Assembly: GCF_006716785.1 (NCBI RefSeq)
Contig: NZ_VFPQ01000002.1
Coordinates: 310,001 to 374,000, forward strand
Source of the DNA: Thermopolyspora flexuosa
Lineage (GTDB): Bacteria > Actinomycetota > Actinomycetes > Streptosporangiales > Streptosporangiaceae
Length of the DNA: 64,000 nucleotides
Direction of reading: 5' to 3'
The position numbers were made by a program, and so were the translations under genes. Below the pieces are notes generated by a model. The model did no database searches. It saw only the letters and a program-made list of their open reading frames with translations, and was not told where the DNA came from. Positions 55,548-63,541 of the stretch are shown here, piece by piece (positions within the stretch are counted from its first letter, which is position 1; each line of letters begins with the position of its first letter).

Positions 55548-57401
55548 TCAAGCGCTGAGATGGCCGAGCAAAGCCTGGAGATCCTTCTCGTCGAGCCCGC
55601 CGCCCACGGCAGGCTCCTCATAGAGGTCTGCCAGTTCCCTCACCGTAGGGTCGTCGAGGATGCTTCCCATGAACTCCAGCTTGGCTGCTAGGCGCTGCTC
55701 CACTACTTCGTCTATCGTGCCGGCGCACGCCAGGATGGTGACGCGAGTTTCCGTATCCGGATCAAGCCCTAGACGGTGAATACGATCCAGGCTTTGCAGA
55801 AATCTGCCTGCCGCGAAGTCACGATCGATATAAACCGCGTCATGACATGTGTGATGCAGGCTGATCCCTTCTCCGAGGGTGGCAGGATTTGAAAGCAGAA
55901 CCATGCAGTCCGGATCGTTTCTGAATCGCGAAATTTCTGCGTCGCGATCCTTCGTGCCGCTGTGAACTAGGGCTGGCCGGAATTGCTGGAGCAGCTTGGA
56001 AAGCGTGTTAAGGCTACGAACGAAGGTCGACCAGACCAGGGTCTTCCGCCCTTTAGAGGCATTGTCGGCAACGATGGCGACTGCCTCTCGATATTTAGGT
56101 GATAGCTCGTAGTCAGGCAAGTTCCGCATGAGCTCTGCCAGGTGCGAGTCCGGCGGAATTTCCAAGGGGGGCACCCGGTAGAGGAGCGGCTCATATGGAG
56201 TAGTGCCGGCAACGAGTAGTGCTGGCGATATAGCCGCCATTAGCATATAAAGAGAAATCTTTCCAAGTGCCATGAAGTCGCCCTCGTGGCCTTTGGCGCG
56301 TACCGAGAACTGTCCTCGCAAAGCGTCATAGATTTCCTGGTGCAACGGGGGCAGGTCGAGTGCGCGGATACGTGTCTTTACAGGGGGGAGGCCAAGTTCC
56401 TTCTTTGTTGTCCGAGTGAAAAGCGGACGCAATACACGGCTCGCTTTGACAAGGTCGCCACCACCGACGGCTTGTACTACTTTCTGACGCCCGATGCCCG
56501 GCCAGACAAAGGAAAATAGATTTTCTAGGTCCTTTGCTCCGTTAGGGGCAGGTGTACCTGTCAAGATCAGTCGGTGTCTGGCTCTGGGGCCGAGTGCAAA
56601 ACAGGCAGATCCGTAAATCCCTTCGGCTCCCAGCTTCATCCGGTGAGCCTCGTCCAGAATAAGCATCGAAGGGCGGGCGGAGAGCCATTGTCCGAGGTAA
56701 TTGGTTACGCCGTCATTGCGGAGGCGTTCATAGTTCACGAGGAACGATTCAGTGCTTGGGCTGTTATTTTTTCCGAAAACCTCCATGTGCAGGGGTTCGG
56801 CGAGGCAATGCTGGTTTTCAAAAGTCCATGATTCATATGCAGATTTCGGGCAGACTATTAACAGTCGCTCTATGCCCCTGCTGCGCAGAACATGGAAAAC
56901 CGCAAGTGCTACTCGTGTCTTGCCGGCACCAGGAACGGAAAAGTTTGCCCCATGCTTGAGGGAAAGCAATCTAGCAATATCACGTAGCTGGAAAGGTGTG
57001 AGGGGAGCTTTCCAGCCTTCCCCGAGAAGATCTGGGACCTCCTCGGGCGCGACTTCAGCAGAAGGACCTATACCCTCGAGACGCGCAGCCATTAGCTGCG
57101 CGTCACGCGCGGTATCGGTGGCGAACCTAGCTAGGTGCTCGTCCCAGCGTACTGAATTATTTTCTGGCCATGACGCTAGGGCTGCCAGATTAAGCAGGAG
57201 GTCTTCGATGTCGACCTCTAGCTCGCCCGAGATGCGCATGACACCGGTCCGGAACCTCAGCGCAAGTCGTTTGAGATCCTCATGACAGTCGGGTCTTGCG
57301 CGCAGAACAGCCTTGGTCACGTCGCCGGCGAAGCTGATTGTTAGGCTCGGCGCCGATCCGCTATCAGGCACTAGCTTTCCCTCGTCGTCTCCAGCAGCCA
57401 C
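55548..57401 (-). CDS. SNF2-family DNA translocase/helicase
   Basis: A 617-residue superfamily 2 protein. Motif I FSVPGAGKTRVAL (about 150-162), motif II ILDEAHRMK (about 250), motif III LILTGTPAPNGA, and the helicase C-terminal part with TLVWSTFVRSLNTL (IV), LLSNPATLGEGISLHHTCHDAVYIDRDFAAGRFLQSLDRIHRLG (V and VI). The N-terminal 120 residues are family-specific. SNF2 proteins move along double-stranded DNA and often act in phage defence. The GTG start at 57401 has GGAGAGGGAG upstream and overlaps the end of the ParB-like gene by 31 nt, so the two proteins are made together. It lies beside restriction-modification genes. Confidence 0.85.
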   Translation of the reverse strand: MAAGDDEGKLVPDSGSAPSLTISFAGDVTKAVLRARPDCHEDLKRLALRFRTGVMRISGELEVDIEDLLLNLAALASWPENNSVRWDEHLARFATDTARDAQLMAARLEGIGPSAEVAPEEVPDLLGEGWKAPLTPFQLRDIARLLSLKHGANFSVPGAGKTRVALAVFHVLRSRGIERLLIVCPKSAYESWTFENQHCLAEPLHMEVFGKNNSPSTESFLVNYERLRNDGVTNYLGQWLSARPSMLILDEAHRMKLGAEGIYGSACFALGPRARHRLILTGTPAPNGAKDLENLFSFVWPGIGRQKVVQAVGGGDLVKASRVLRPLFTRTTKKELGLPPVKTRIRALDLPPLHQEIYDALRGQFSVRAKGHEGDFMALGKISLYMLMAAISPALLVAGTTPYEPLLYRVPPLEIPPDSHLAELMRNLPDYELSPKYREAVAIVADNASKGRKTLVWSTFVRSLNTLSKLLQQFRPALVHSGTKDRDAEISRFRNDPDCMVLLSNPATLGEGISLHHTCHDAVYIDRDFAAGRFLQSLDRIHRLGLDPDTETRVTILACAGTIDEVVEQRLAAKLEFMGSILDDPTVRELADLYEEPAVGGGLDEKDLQALLGHLSA

Positions 57402-58777
57402 TTAACTCCCTCTCCGGGCTCATGGGCAGATCGGCTTGCCTGACGAGCTAGGCGGGCAAGGCTCTCGCGCAGCTGGATGAGTGCTTCATCAAATGCTTCC
57501 TCGTCCAGTGCACGCTTCGCTTTAGCTTCGGCATATTCTGTTGCGCACTGCTTAATAAACTCAGCTGCCTCGGAGAGCCGTTCCTGAACGGCAACCTGGC
57601 GTTTCCTTAGCTGCGCGTTCTGTCCAGCAAGACGTACTGCTAGATCAAACGAGTCGCGCGCCTTCGTAATGAGTGCTGATGCGCTTTTTGCGTCGGCGGC
57701 GCTGGGATCTCTATTTATCGTTGCATAAGCCTTGAGGAGCTTGTCGGTGAGAGCTTTTTCTGCTTTTGCCCATGCTTTAGTATCGGGAACTGACACGCCC
57801 GGCAGGCCAGGGATTGCTACTGAGCCGACATCCTCCTGGTCAATGTCACGTAGCTCATCCGGAAGCCGCTCGTCGAGGTAGCGGCTGTGGAAGTCCTCCT
57901 CCGCATAACGAAGCGAAGTTTTGGGCAGGTTCAGGATGACCATTGCCAGCCGAGCTTCCTTAAGCCGCTCAGCTGCCTCCGGATCGGTAGCAGCCTTCTT
58001 CGCGTAATCGCGCTGGAGCTCCCTTAGCTTTTCCTGATGCTCTTCAAAGTCAACAAGCCTCAGCTGCGCCCCGTTTTCTGTGCGACTTCGCTCGATTGCC
58101 TCCCTGATAAGGGCGTAAACCCAACGATCTTGCCGAAGAGTCTTGACTCTAATGTTGAAGTCACGCGCGACCGCTTCTTCACTGCGACCATTCGCTAGTT
58201 GCTCTTCGATCGCAATAAGCCGATTGATGTACGAATACTCGCGACGCCTATCCCTGCGGAGCTGAAGTGCAAGTTCAACGCTCGTGATGTCCTGCAGTGT
58301 GGTATCAGAAGGGAGTACCCCGACGCGCATGTTAGGGATGCCCAGCTCTCGCAGAGCCACGCATCGGGTGTTGCCATCGACAATTATTCCATCCGGGCTA
58401 ATTATGCCTGGCTCTCGCTGGCCAAATTCCTCCAGCTCCCTGACCAGCGCCAGATAATCGGGATCCGTGTGGTTAGGATTTGACGGCCTGCGGCGAAGGA
58501 GATCTGCAAGGTATGCTTGCGCTTCGTCGCTCCAGGGATCTTCCTCGAGAATCCTGTTGCGTTCAGGATCGAAGGTTCTCTGCGCCCGGATCCGGTGCGT
58601 ATATGGGTTGTAATAGAGCATGTCGACGGGCATGGAAATGACATAGAGATGCCGCTGTTCGCCACGCCAGTCGACGGTGACCTTCGCGCCGTTTTCGATC
58701 TCAGCTTGCTTCAGGCGTTCCTCAACCACCTTTCGGATTTGCTCGGCCTGGGGAGGAACACCGGAACTCACAGCCAT
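57371..58777 (-). CDS. ParB/Srx-domain protein, probable partner of the SNF2 helicase
   Basis: A 468-residue protein. Residues 40-170 resemble a ParB-like nuclease/regulator fold (VISMPVDMLYYNPYTHRIRAQ, then DPDYLALVRELEEFGQREPGIISPDGIIVDGNTRCVALRELGI, the GNTR box that binds nucleotide in ParB/DndB-like proteins). Residues 190-250 look like a helix-turn-helix (INRLIAIEEQLANGRSEEAVARDFNIRVKTLRQDRWVYALI), and the C-terminal half is a long coiled coil. ATG 58777 has GGAGA 8 nt upstream; the longer frame crosses a promoter-like gap. It is the first gene of a two-gene unit with the helicase. The biochemical role is unknown: nuclease, CTP switch or DNA-recognition subunit are all possible. Confidence 0.75.
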   Translation of the reverse strand: MAVSSGVPPQAEQIRKVVEERLKQAEIENGAKVTVDWRGEQRHLYVISMPVDMLYYNPYTHRIRAQRTFDPERNRILEEDPWSDEAQAYLADLLRRRPSNPNHTDPDYLALVRELEEFGQREPGIISPDGIIVDGNTRCVALRELGIPNMRVGVLPSDTTLQDITSVELALQLRRDRRREYSYINRLIAIEEQLANGRSEEAVARDFNIRVKTLRQDRWVYALIREAIERSRTENGAQLRLVDFEEHQEKLRELQRDYAKKAATDPEAAERLKEARLAMVILNLPKTSLRYAEEDFHSRYLDERLPDELRDIDQEDVGSVAIPGLPGVSVPDTKAWAKAEKALTDKLLKAYATINRDPSAADAKSASALITKARDSFDLAVRLAGQNAQLRKRQVAVQERLSEAAEFIKQCATEYAEAKAKRALDEEAFDEALIQLRESLARLARQASRSAHEPGEGVKWLLETTRES

Positions 58778-58898
58778 GACGCAGGTCTCCAAGTTGCACT
58801 GAGGGGGTATCACTCCGCACTCATGATAGATACGGAAGGCTACGGCCTAGCATGCTGCGGAAGCTAGGCCAGCAGCAGAGGTACCGGGAGTTAGGACG

Positions 58899-59600
58899 AT
58901 GAGCCCTCGCGTGTGGAACGACCCTAAGTTGAAGGTTGGCTCGATGGTGAGAGCGGCCCTGTGGCTCGTTGAGGAGGTTGGCGAGGGCAACACCTTCACC
59001 AAGGAGCAGCTGCGGGAAGCCTTCCCGGGCGTGTCGCAGATCGACCGCCGGGTGCGGGACCTGCGCGACTACGGATGGGTGATCCTCACGAACGCTGAGG
59101 ATGCCACGCTTGCTGCCGAGGAGCAGCGTTTGGTGAGGATTGGTGTGCCGGTCTGGGATCCGGCCGCACGCCGTGAGGCCGCTGCCAAGAAGCCGATCTC
59201 GGCCAAGGAGAAGCAGGAGATTCTCCAGCGAGACGACTATATGTGTGTCATCTGTGGCATCTCCGGCGGCGAGCCGTATCCCGAAGACTCGAACCAGACC
59301 GCGGTGCTCTCGGTCAGCCGTATGGAGGTAGTTCTTCCTGACGGCAGCAGGGAGACGATGCTCGCTACCCAATGCAAGCGGTGCCGGGCTGGGCAGCCTG
59401 GCGAGCCGGTGCGGATGGATGAGGTCCTCGCGGACATTCGAGCGCTGGAACCGCAAGATCTGCGTCGTCTCCACACCTGGATCACACGGGGGCGTCGAGG
59501 TTCCACGCCCCTTGAGCGTGCTTGGAGCGCGTACCGGCGACTGCCCCACGAAGCCCGGAGGGCGGTTCTCGAGGAGCTGGAGAAGTCGTTTGACCTCTGA
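58899..59600 (+). CDS. Winged-helix plus zinc-cluster protein (HNH-like, catalytic His not visible)
   Basis: A 233-residue protein divergent from the ParB-like gene. The N-terminal 75 residues form a winged helix (NTFTKEQLREAFPGVSQIDRRVRDLRDYGWVI). Residues 105-165 carry a zinc cluster, CVIC ... CKRC, spaced as in HNH nucleases (EILQRDDYMCVICGISGG). Where HNH enzymes have the catalytic DH, this protein has SVSRM, so the histidine is missing. It may bind DNA rather than cut it. The remaining C-terminus is helical. The G+C content is intermediate. Its conservation with the SNF2/ParB-like pair should be tested. Confidence 0.65.
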   Translation: MSPRVWNDPKLKVGSMVRAALWLVEEVGEGNTFTKEQLREAFPGVSQIDRRVRDLRDYGWVILTNAEDATLAAEEQRLVRIGVPVWDPAARREAAAKKPISAKEKQEILQRDDYMCVICGISGGEPYPEDSNQTAVLSVSRMEVVLPDGSRETMLATQCKRCRAGQPGEPVRMDEVLADIRALEPQDLRRLHTWITRGRRGSTPLERAWSAYRRLPHEARRAVLEELEKSFDL

Positions 59601-60014
59601 CACCCCGTCGGGATGGGGCCCAAGGGACGTGCCCAACTGGCCGGTCTGGTGTGGGAGCTTTGTGCTGCCGACGGTCAGCTCTTTGGCACTCGCTGCTGCT
59701 ACGCAGTGTCGGCCAGGAGTAGCAGCCGAGGGCTCATAGCTAGTTGGTGCGTGCTGCCTTCGTGCAGTGATCCGCGGCTGGGGATGCCGGTCTCCCGCTG
59801 TCGGCCTGTGTGCTAGGAAGGGCTGGGCGGTACGGATCGTCCCAGTACGTGTGTCGCCTTCATGGACACTCTGTGCAATCAAGGGGCACGATGCGTCAAG
59901 CTGGCTGACCTGGTCTAGCGGTGCTCGTGGGGCATACTGGCCGGATGTATACGGTGCGTTACCGGGTTTTTGCCATCTGGCGGAGCGGGGCTCCTGGTCC
60001 CGCTTATGGGTTTG
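59601..60014. other. Gap between the zinc-cluster gene and vsr
   Basis: About 410 bp with no supportable gene. A 67-codon open frame starting at 59613 lacks a ribosome site and coding bias and looks like degraded sequence. Confidence 0.35.
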
Positions 60015-60530
60015 TCAGTCTTTCCCGCTAGTCTCGCTCGGGTGTTCGGTCTCGGGCTTCACTGCAGCAACGACGGCAGCTACTGCAGTGTCGAGGGCCT
60101 CATGTTCCCAGAGCCGGACTACTCGCCAGCCTGCAGCTTCGAGCGCGGCATTGACCCGGCGATCTCGCTCCATGTTCCTGCGGAGCTTGGGCGTCCAGTA
60201 CCACTCGTTGGTGGTCGGCTGCCGTCCATGCTCTGGGCAGACGTGCCAGAAGCAGCCGTCGACGAAGACGGCAACCTTCTTGGCGGTGAAGACGATGTCT
60301 GGTCGGACCTTGATGTCCCCCAGGTCGAGCCGGAGGTCCTTGCGGTAGCGGAAGCCCATGCGATGGAGGGCCTTGCGCAGAGCGACCTCAGGCTTGGTGT
60401 CCGCGCGCCGGTTGGCCTGCATGTTGCGGGAGCGGCCCTCATTGAGCGGAGCGGGATAGATGCCGCGCTCGTGAGCCCGCTTCCTCGCCTGAGCTCTGTC
60501 GATCTCTCGCACACTCGTCCCAAGGGGCAT
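60015..60530 (-). CDS. vsr: Very short patch repair endonuclease (Vsr)
   Basis: Vsr nicks next to T:G mismatches that arise when 5-methylcytosine deaminates, protecting sites of C5 methylation. The 171-residue protein shows the family series NMQANRRADTKPEVALRKALHRMGFRYRKD, DIVFTAKKVAVFVDGCFWHVCPEHGRQP (catalytic Asp and the His-Cys zinc site) and W..KLRRNMERDRRVNAALEAAGWRVVRLWEHE. It is divergent from the methyltransferase gene by 77 bp, the usual partnership. The start at ATG 60530 is the best of several; no ribosome site is seen. Confidence 0.9.
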   Translation of the reverse strand: MPLGTSVREIDRAQARKRAHERGIYPAPLNEGRSRNMQANRRADTKPEVALRKALHRMGFRYRKDLRLDLGDIKVRPDIVFTAKKVAVFVDGCFWHVCPEHGRQPTTNEWYWTPKLRRNMERDRRVNAALEAAGWRVVRLWEHEALDTAVAAVVAAVKPETEHPSETSGKD

Positions 60531-60607
60531 ACAGCTAACGGTCTTCTCCGCGAAGATACAGCTGCCCACTGGGTCACTGCTTCATCCGGAGTAGGAAAGG
60601 GGTCCTA

Positions 60608-62053
60608 GTGACCGGAGCGGAGTCCCGGGCTATCGCAGCCCGTCACGACGGGCAGTCCCCCGAACTGGAGACAGCAGTGTCTGAGCGCGGGTCGGAAGGT
60701 CCTGTGCAGCTAGAGCTGTCTATGGCGCCAGACGGCCAGGAACCGCTGAAGGTTGTCGAGATCTGTGCCGGCGCAGGCGGTCAAACACTCGGGCTAGAAC
60801 GTGCCGGATTCCGGCATGTGCTTGCTATTGAGCTGGATGAACAAGCTGCTGCCACCCTGCGGCATAACCTCGTAAAAGTACTCGGGTACGACGAAAAGGA
60901 AGCAGAGGACACCGTACGAATCGGTGACGTTGCTGATCCAGAAGTATGGGATCCGGACGAGTACTGCGGCATCGATTTGCTCGCAGGAGGCGTGCCATGC
61001 CCGCCCTTCAGTATTGCAGGGAAACAGCTAGGGGCGACAGATGAGCGTGATCTGTTCGCATGGGCCGTGGAGCTGTGCGGCCGGGTTCAGCCAAAGGCGC
61101 TATTGCTGGAAAACGTAAAAGGGCTCAGTGGCAGCCGATTCACAGCATATCGGCAGCGGGTGCTCGATCGGCTGAGAGAGTACGGGTACATCACCGAGTG
61201 GAGACTGCTTCAGGCCGACGACTACGGGGTATCGCAACTTAGGCCACGATTTGTACTCGTCGCACTTAAGCCAGAGTATGCAGAATACTTTGAATGGCCA
61301 GCGAAGAATACAGAACGGCCTCCTACGGTAGGCGAGCTTCTCAAGGATCTTATGGCAGAGGGTGACTGGCCTCCGGAAAAGCTCGAAGAATGGGTGAGGA
61401 AAGCCAACAAGATTGCCCCAACCATCGTTGGAGGATCCAAGCGGCACGGAGGTGCGGACCTTGGTCCTACCCGAGCCAAGCTCGCCTGGGAGGCCATGGG
61501 AATCGACGCCAAGGGAGTTGCGGACGGCCCGCCAGGACCAGGCAATCCACGGGTTAAGGGCGCTAAGTATCCGATGCTCACGGTCGAAATGGTCGCCCGC
61601 ATCCAAGGCTGGTATGGCGAGGAGTTCGGCCAGTGGGAGTTCCTCGGTGGTAAGACCTCGAGGTACCGGCAGATCGGAAACGCGTTCCCGCCGCCTGTAG
61701 CCAAAGCAATTGGTGTCTCAATTGCGAGGGCTCTGCGTAAGGAAGGAGTCCGAAAGATTCTGGTTGAAGATACCGATACCGTGCACGACCCTGTCTACAG
61801 GGTTCTGCGCGATTCGAGCAGGCCACTTACGGTCGACCAGATCGTTCAGCGGCTCGCGGAGACCAGGACGCCGATGGATCATCCGGACGTCGAGCGGCAT
61901 CTCAACCACCTAAGCCGCGACTTCGAATTGAAAGAAGTCGCCAGATCTAACGGCGACGTCGCGTATGAACTTGGTGAGTTCAAGGCATTCCTTGGACAGG
62001 AGAATCACCGGCGTCATGACTTGTTCGCGAAGAACAGGTCCAAGATCAGTTGA
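60608..62053 (+). CDS. DNA (cytosine-5) methyltransferase
   Basis: A 481-residue C5 methyltransferase with motifs in order: I (EICAGAGGQTLGLERAGF), II/III (AIELDEQAA, IGDVAD), IV with the catalytic Cys (GGVPCPPFSIAG), VI (LLLENVKGL), VIII (QADDYGVSQLRPRFVLVAL) and X (RQIGNAFPPPVAKAIG). The target recognition domain lies between VIII and X. Residues 390-475 form an extra winged-helix-like domain (YRVLRDSSRPLTVDQIVQRLAETRTPMDHPDVERHLNHLSRDF). GTG 60608 follows AGGAAAGGGG. The next gene is an NgoMIV-type endonuclease, so methylation of GCCGGC is predicted by association. Confidence 0.93.
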   Translation: MTGAESRAIAARHDGQSPELETAVSERGSEGPVQLELSMAPDGQEPLKVVEICAGAGGQTLGLERAGFRHVLAIELDEQAAATLRHNLVKVLGYDEKEAEDTVRIGDVADPEVWDPDEYCGIDLLAGGVPCPPFSIAGKQLGATDERDLFAWAVELCGRVQPKALLLENVKGLSGSRFTAYRQRVLDRLREYGYITEWRLLQADDYGVSQLRPRFVLVALKPEYAEYFEWPAKNTERPPTVGELLKDLMAEGDWPPEKLEEWVRKANKIAPTIVGGSKRHGGADLGPTRAKLAWEAMGIDAKGVADGPPGPGNPRVKGAKYPMLTVEMVARIQGWYGEEFGQWEFLGGKTSRYRQIGNAFPPPVAKAIGVSIARALRKEGVRKILVEDTDTVHDPVYRVLRDSSRPLTVDQIVQRLAETRTPMDHPDVERHLNHLSRDFELKEVARSNGDVAYELGEFKAFLGQENHRRHDLFAKNRSKIS

Positions 62054-62120
62054 GTACCGTCTGCTGTTAGCTCGTTCCTCGGCGATCAGCAGATAAGTAT
62101 CGAGGCGCAGGGGGAGAGGT

Positions 62121-62867
62121 ATGACCGCCAGTTTCGCCCGAGAGCTTCTAGGCTGGATTGAGAGTAAAGGCAAGTCGAAACTTGTGCCGAACTGTGCAGA
62201 TACTGATAGTGATCAATCAGTCAGGTTGGCCAGCGAGATGCTCAATCAGCTCGAGGTTCCTGCGGGCGTCCCTAGCGCTGTCCCGAAAAACCCAGGACCG
62301 GCTCTGGAAACCAGAGTAGAAGACGATTTAGCTAAGCAGCTCGTCCAGCGTCAGCCTGATCGAGAATGGCAGGTGAGCCGTGGCCGGGTAGTTACAGACT
62401 TTCTGCAGTACCGGCACCTCGATGAGGTGGACACCCTCGTGAAGCGCGATCCAGCGCTTGCTGTTACTATTGGTCGCGATTATCTGATCAGGCCAGACGT
62501 TACGGTAGGCATCGCTAGTCCGGACGCGGGATTTCCGTTCCTGCATGCAGCTATTTCCTGCAAGTGGACCATCAGATCTGATCGTGTCCAGAATATTCGT
62601 CACGAATTTAACCAGCTGATTCGTCATAGGCGTGGGCGATTGCCTCATCTTGTCACGGTGACTGCGGAGCCGCTTCCGAGCCGTCTACAGGCCATCGCCC
62701 GGGGTACCGGCGAGGTTGATGCTGTCTATCACATTGCCTATGACGCACTCGCTGCCGCCGTTGAGAAGGTTGGGAACGCAACACAAAGAGCTGCATGGCA
62801 CGAATGCACGCAGCAGCGTCGAGTGCTTAGTTATGAGCACCTTGTGTCAACACTTGTAACCTGGTAA
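62121..62867 (+). CDS. Type II restriction endonuclease, NgoMIV family
   Basis: A 248-residue endonuclease. The PD-(D/E)xK-type active site of the NgoMIV family is visible: RPDVTVGIASPDAGFPFLHAAISCKWTIRSDR (Asp in RPD, then Ser-Cys-Lys), with an upstream acidic residue in ALETRVEDDLAK. NgoMIV cuts GCCGGC; the same specificity is likely but not proven here. GGGGGAGAGG precedes the ATG. It lies 67 bp downstream of the methyltransferase on the same strand, so methylase and nuclease form an operon, with Vsr divergent. Confidence 0.88.
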   Translation: MTASFARELLGWIESKGKSKLVPNCADTDSDQSVRLASEMLNQLEVPAGVPSAVPKNPGPALETRVEDDLAKQLVQRQPDREWQVSRGRVVTDFLQYRHLDEVDTLVKRDPALAVTIGRDYLIRPDVTVGIASPDAGFPFLHAAISCKWTIRSDRVQNIRHEFNQLIRHRRGRLPHLVTVTAEPLPSRLQAIARGTGEVDAVYHIAYDALAAAVEKVGNATQRAAWHECTQQRRVLSYEHLVSTLVTW

Positions 62868-63049
62868 TCCGCCCATCTGCGCTCCTCGATTTACTCTCAT
62901 ACCGCTTGTCGGTGCGCCTGAGGCGGACTTATATGAGCTTGCGAGTGCAGCGCCTTCATCGTCCGTCCGAGGTCGCTCGTGGCCCCCCATGCGGATTCGG
63001 CGTCATGCAGCTGCTTGATGTTAGGCAGACCCACCTTGTCGGCTGATCT
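62868..63049. other. Gap after the restriction endonuclease gene
   Basis: No gene, promoter or clear terminator is recognised. The DUF397 remnants begin at about 63050. Confidence 0.3.
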
Positions 63050-63150
63050 CATGGGTTGGGCCTGTAAGCTCTCGGATAGCGGATACCGATCCTGCCCTGA
63101 TGGGAAACTGCGACCCGGCTCAGTTGCCGGCGTCGCCGCTGTAGGTGCTT
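63050..63150 (-). pseudogene. DUF397 remnant, third copy
   Basis: Reading the minus strand from 63150 gives AGCACCTACAGCGGCGAC (S-T-Y-S-G-D) and then GCAACTGA, a stop where DUF397 genes have Cys (TGC). The sequence stays similar to the copies upstream (for example TCCCATCAGGGCAGGATCG) but needs several frameshifts. A decayed, non-functional copy. An 85-codon frame across it is not a gene. Confidence 0.65.
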
Positions 63151-63315
63151 TCACACCCTTGCATTGGCGCGCATCCGGGTAACAAAGTCACGCCAGTCGC
63201 TTTCGCTCACCTCGAGTACGGGGCCTGTGGGGTTCTTCGAGTCGCGGATGGCGACTTGGCCTGATGGGAGGAGAGCGACTTCAACGCAGTTGCCGTTGCT
63301 GCTGTAGCTGCTCTT
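63151..63315 (-). pseudogene. DUF397 second copy, 5'-truncated
   Basis: The frame reads KSSYSSNGNCVEVALLPSGQ and on through IRDSKNPTGPVLEVSESDWRDFV to a TGA at 63151-63153, a clean DUF397 domain. It begins right at the stop codon of the intact upstream copy, with an in-frame TGA two codons before it and no start codon. It is therefore a duplicated, start-less segment of about 166 bp. Confidence 0.75.
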
Positions 63316-63541
63316 ACGTCATTTCATTCGTACGCATCCAGTTGATGAAGTCACGCCAGTCGCTGCCGTGGATCTCGAGTATGGGGCCTGTGGGGTTCTT
63401 CGAGTCGCGAACGCCGATTCGGCCGGAAGGGAGGAAAGCGACCTCAACGCAGTTACCGGTGTCGCCGCTGTGGCTACTCTTGCGCCACTGAATCCGGGAC
63501 GTACCGTCCCGGATTCTGGCCATCGGCTGAGGGCCGGTCAC
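63314..63541 (-). CDS. DUF397 domain protein (BldB-like family)
   Basis: A 75-residue protein: IQWRKSSHSGDTGNCVEVAFLPSGR then VRDSKNPTGPILEIHGSDWRDFI, the complete DUF397 domain. DUF397 proteins pair with DUF5753 helix-turn-helix regulators, as WhiJ- and BldB-type paralogues do in Streptomyces. The GTG at 63541 has GAGGAG 7 nt upstream and overlaps the end of the upstream regulator gene by 68 nt. It is probably a partner or modulator of that regulator. Confidence 0.88.
   Translation of the reverse strand: MTGPQPMARIRDGTSRIQWRKSSHSGDTGNCVEVAFLPSGRIGVRDSKNPTGPILEIHGSDWRDFINWMRTNEMT

Noticed and set aside
59613..59816. A 67-codon plus-strand frame after the zinc-cluster gene
   Set aside because: No ribosome site, no coding bias and no similarity.
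62897..63154. An 85-codon minus-strand frame
   Set aside because: Lies over a decayed DUF397 copy in the wrong frame; no ribosome site.
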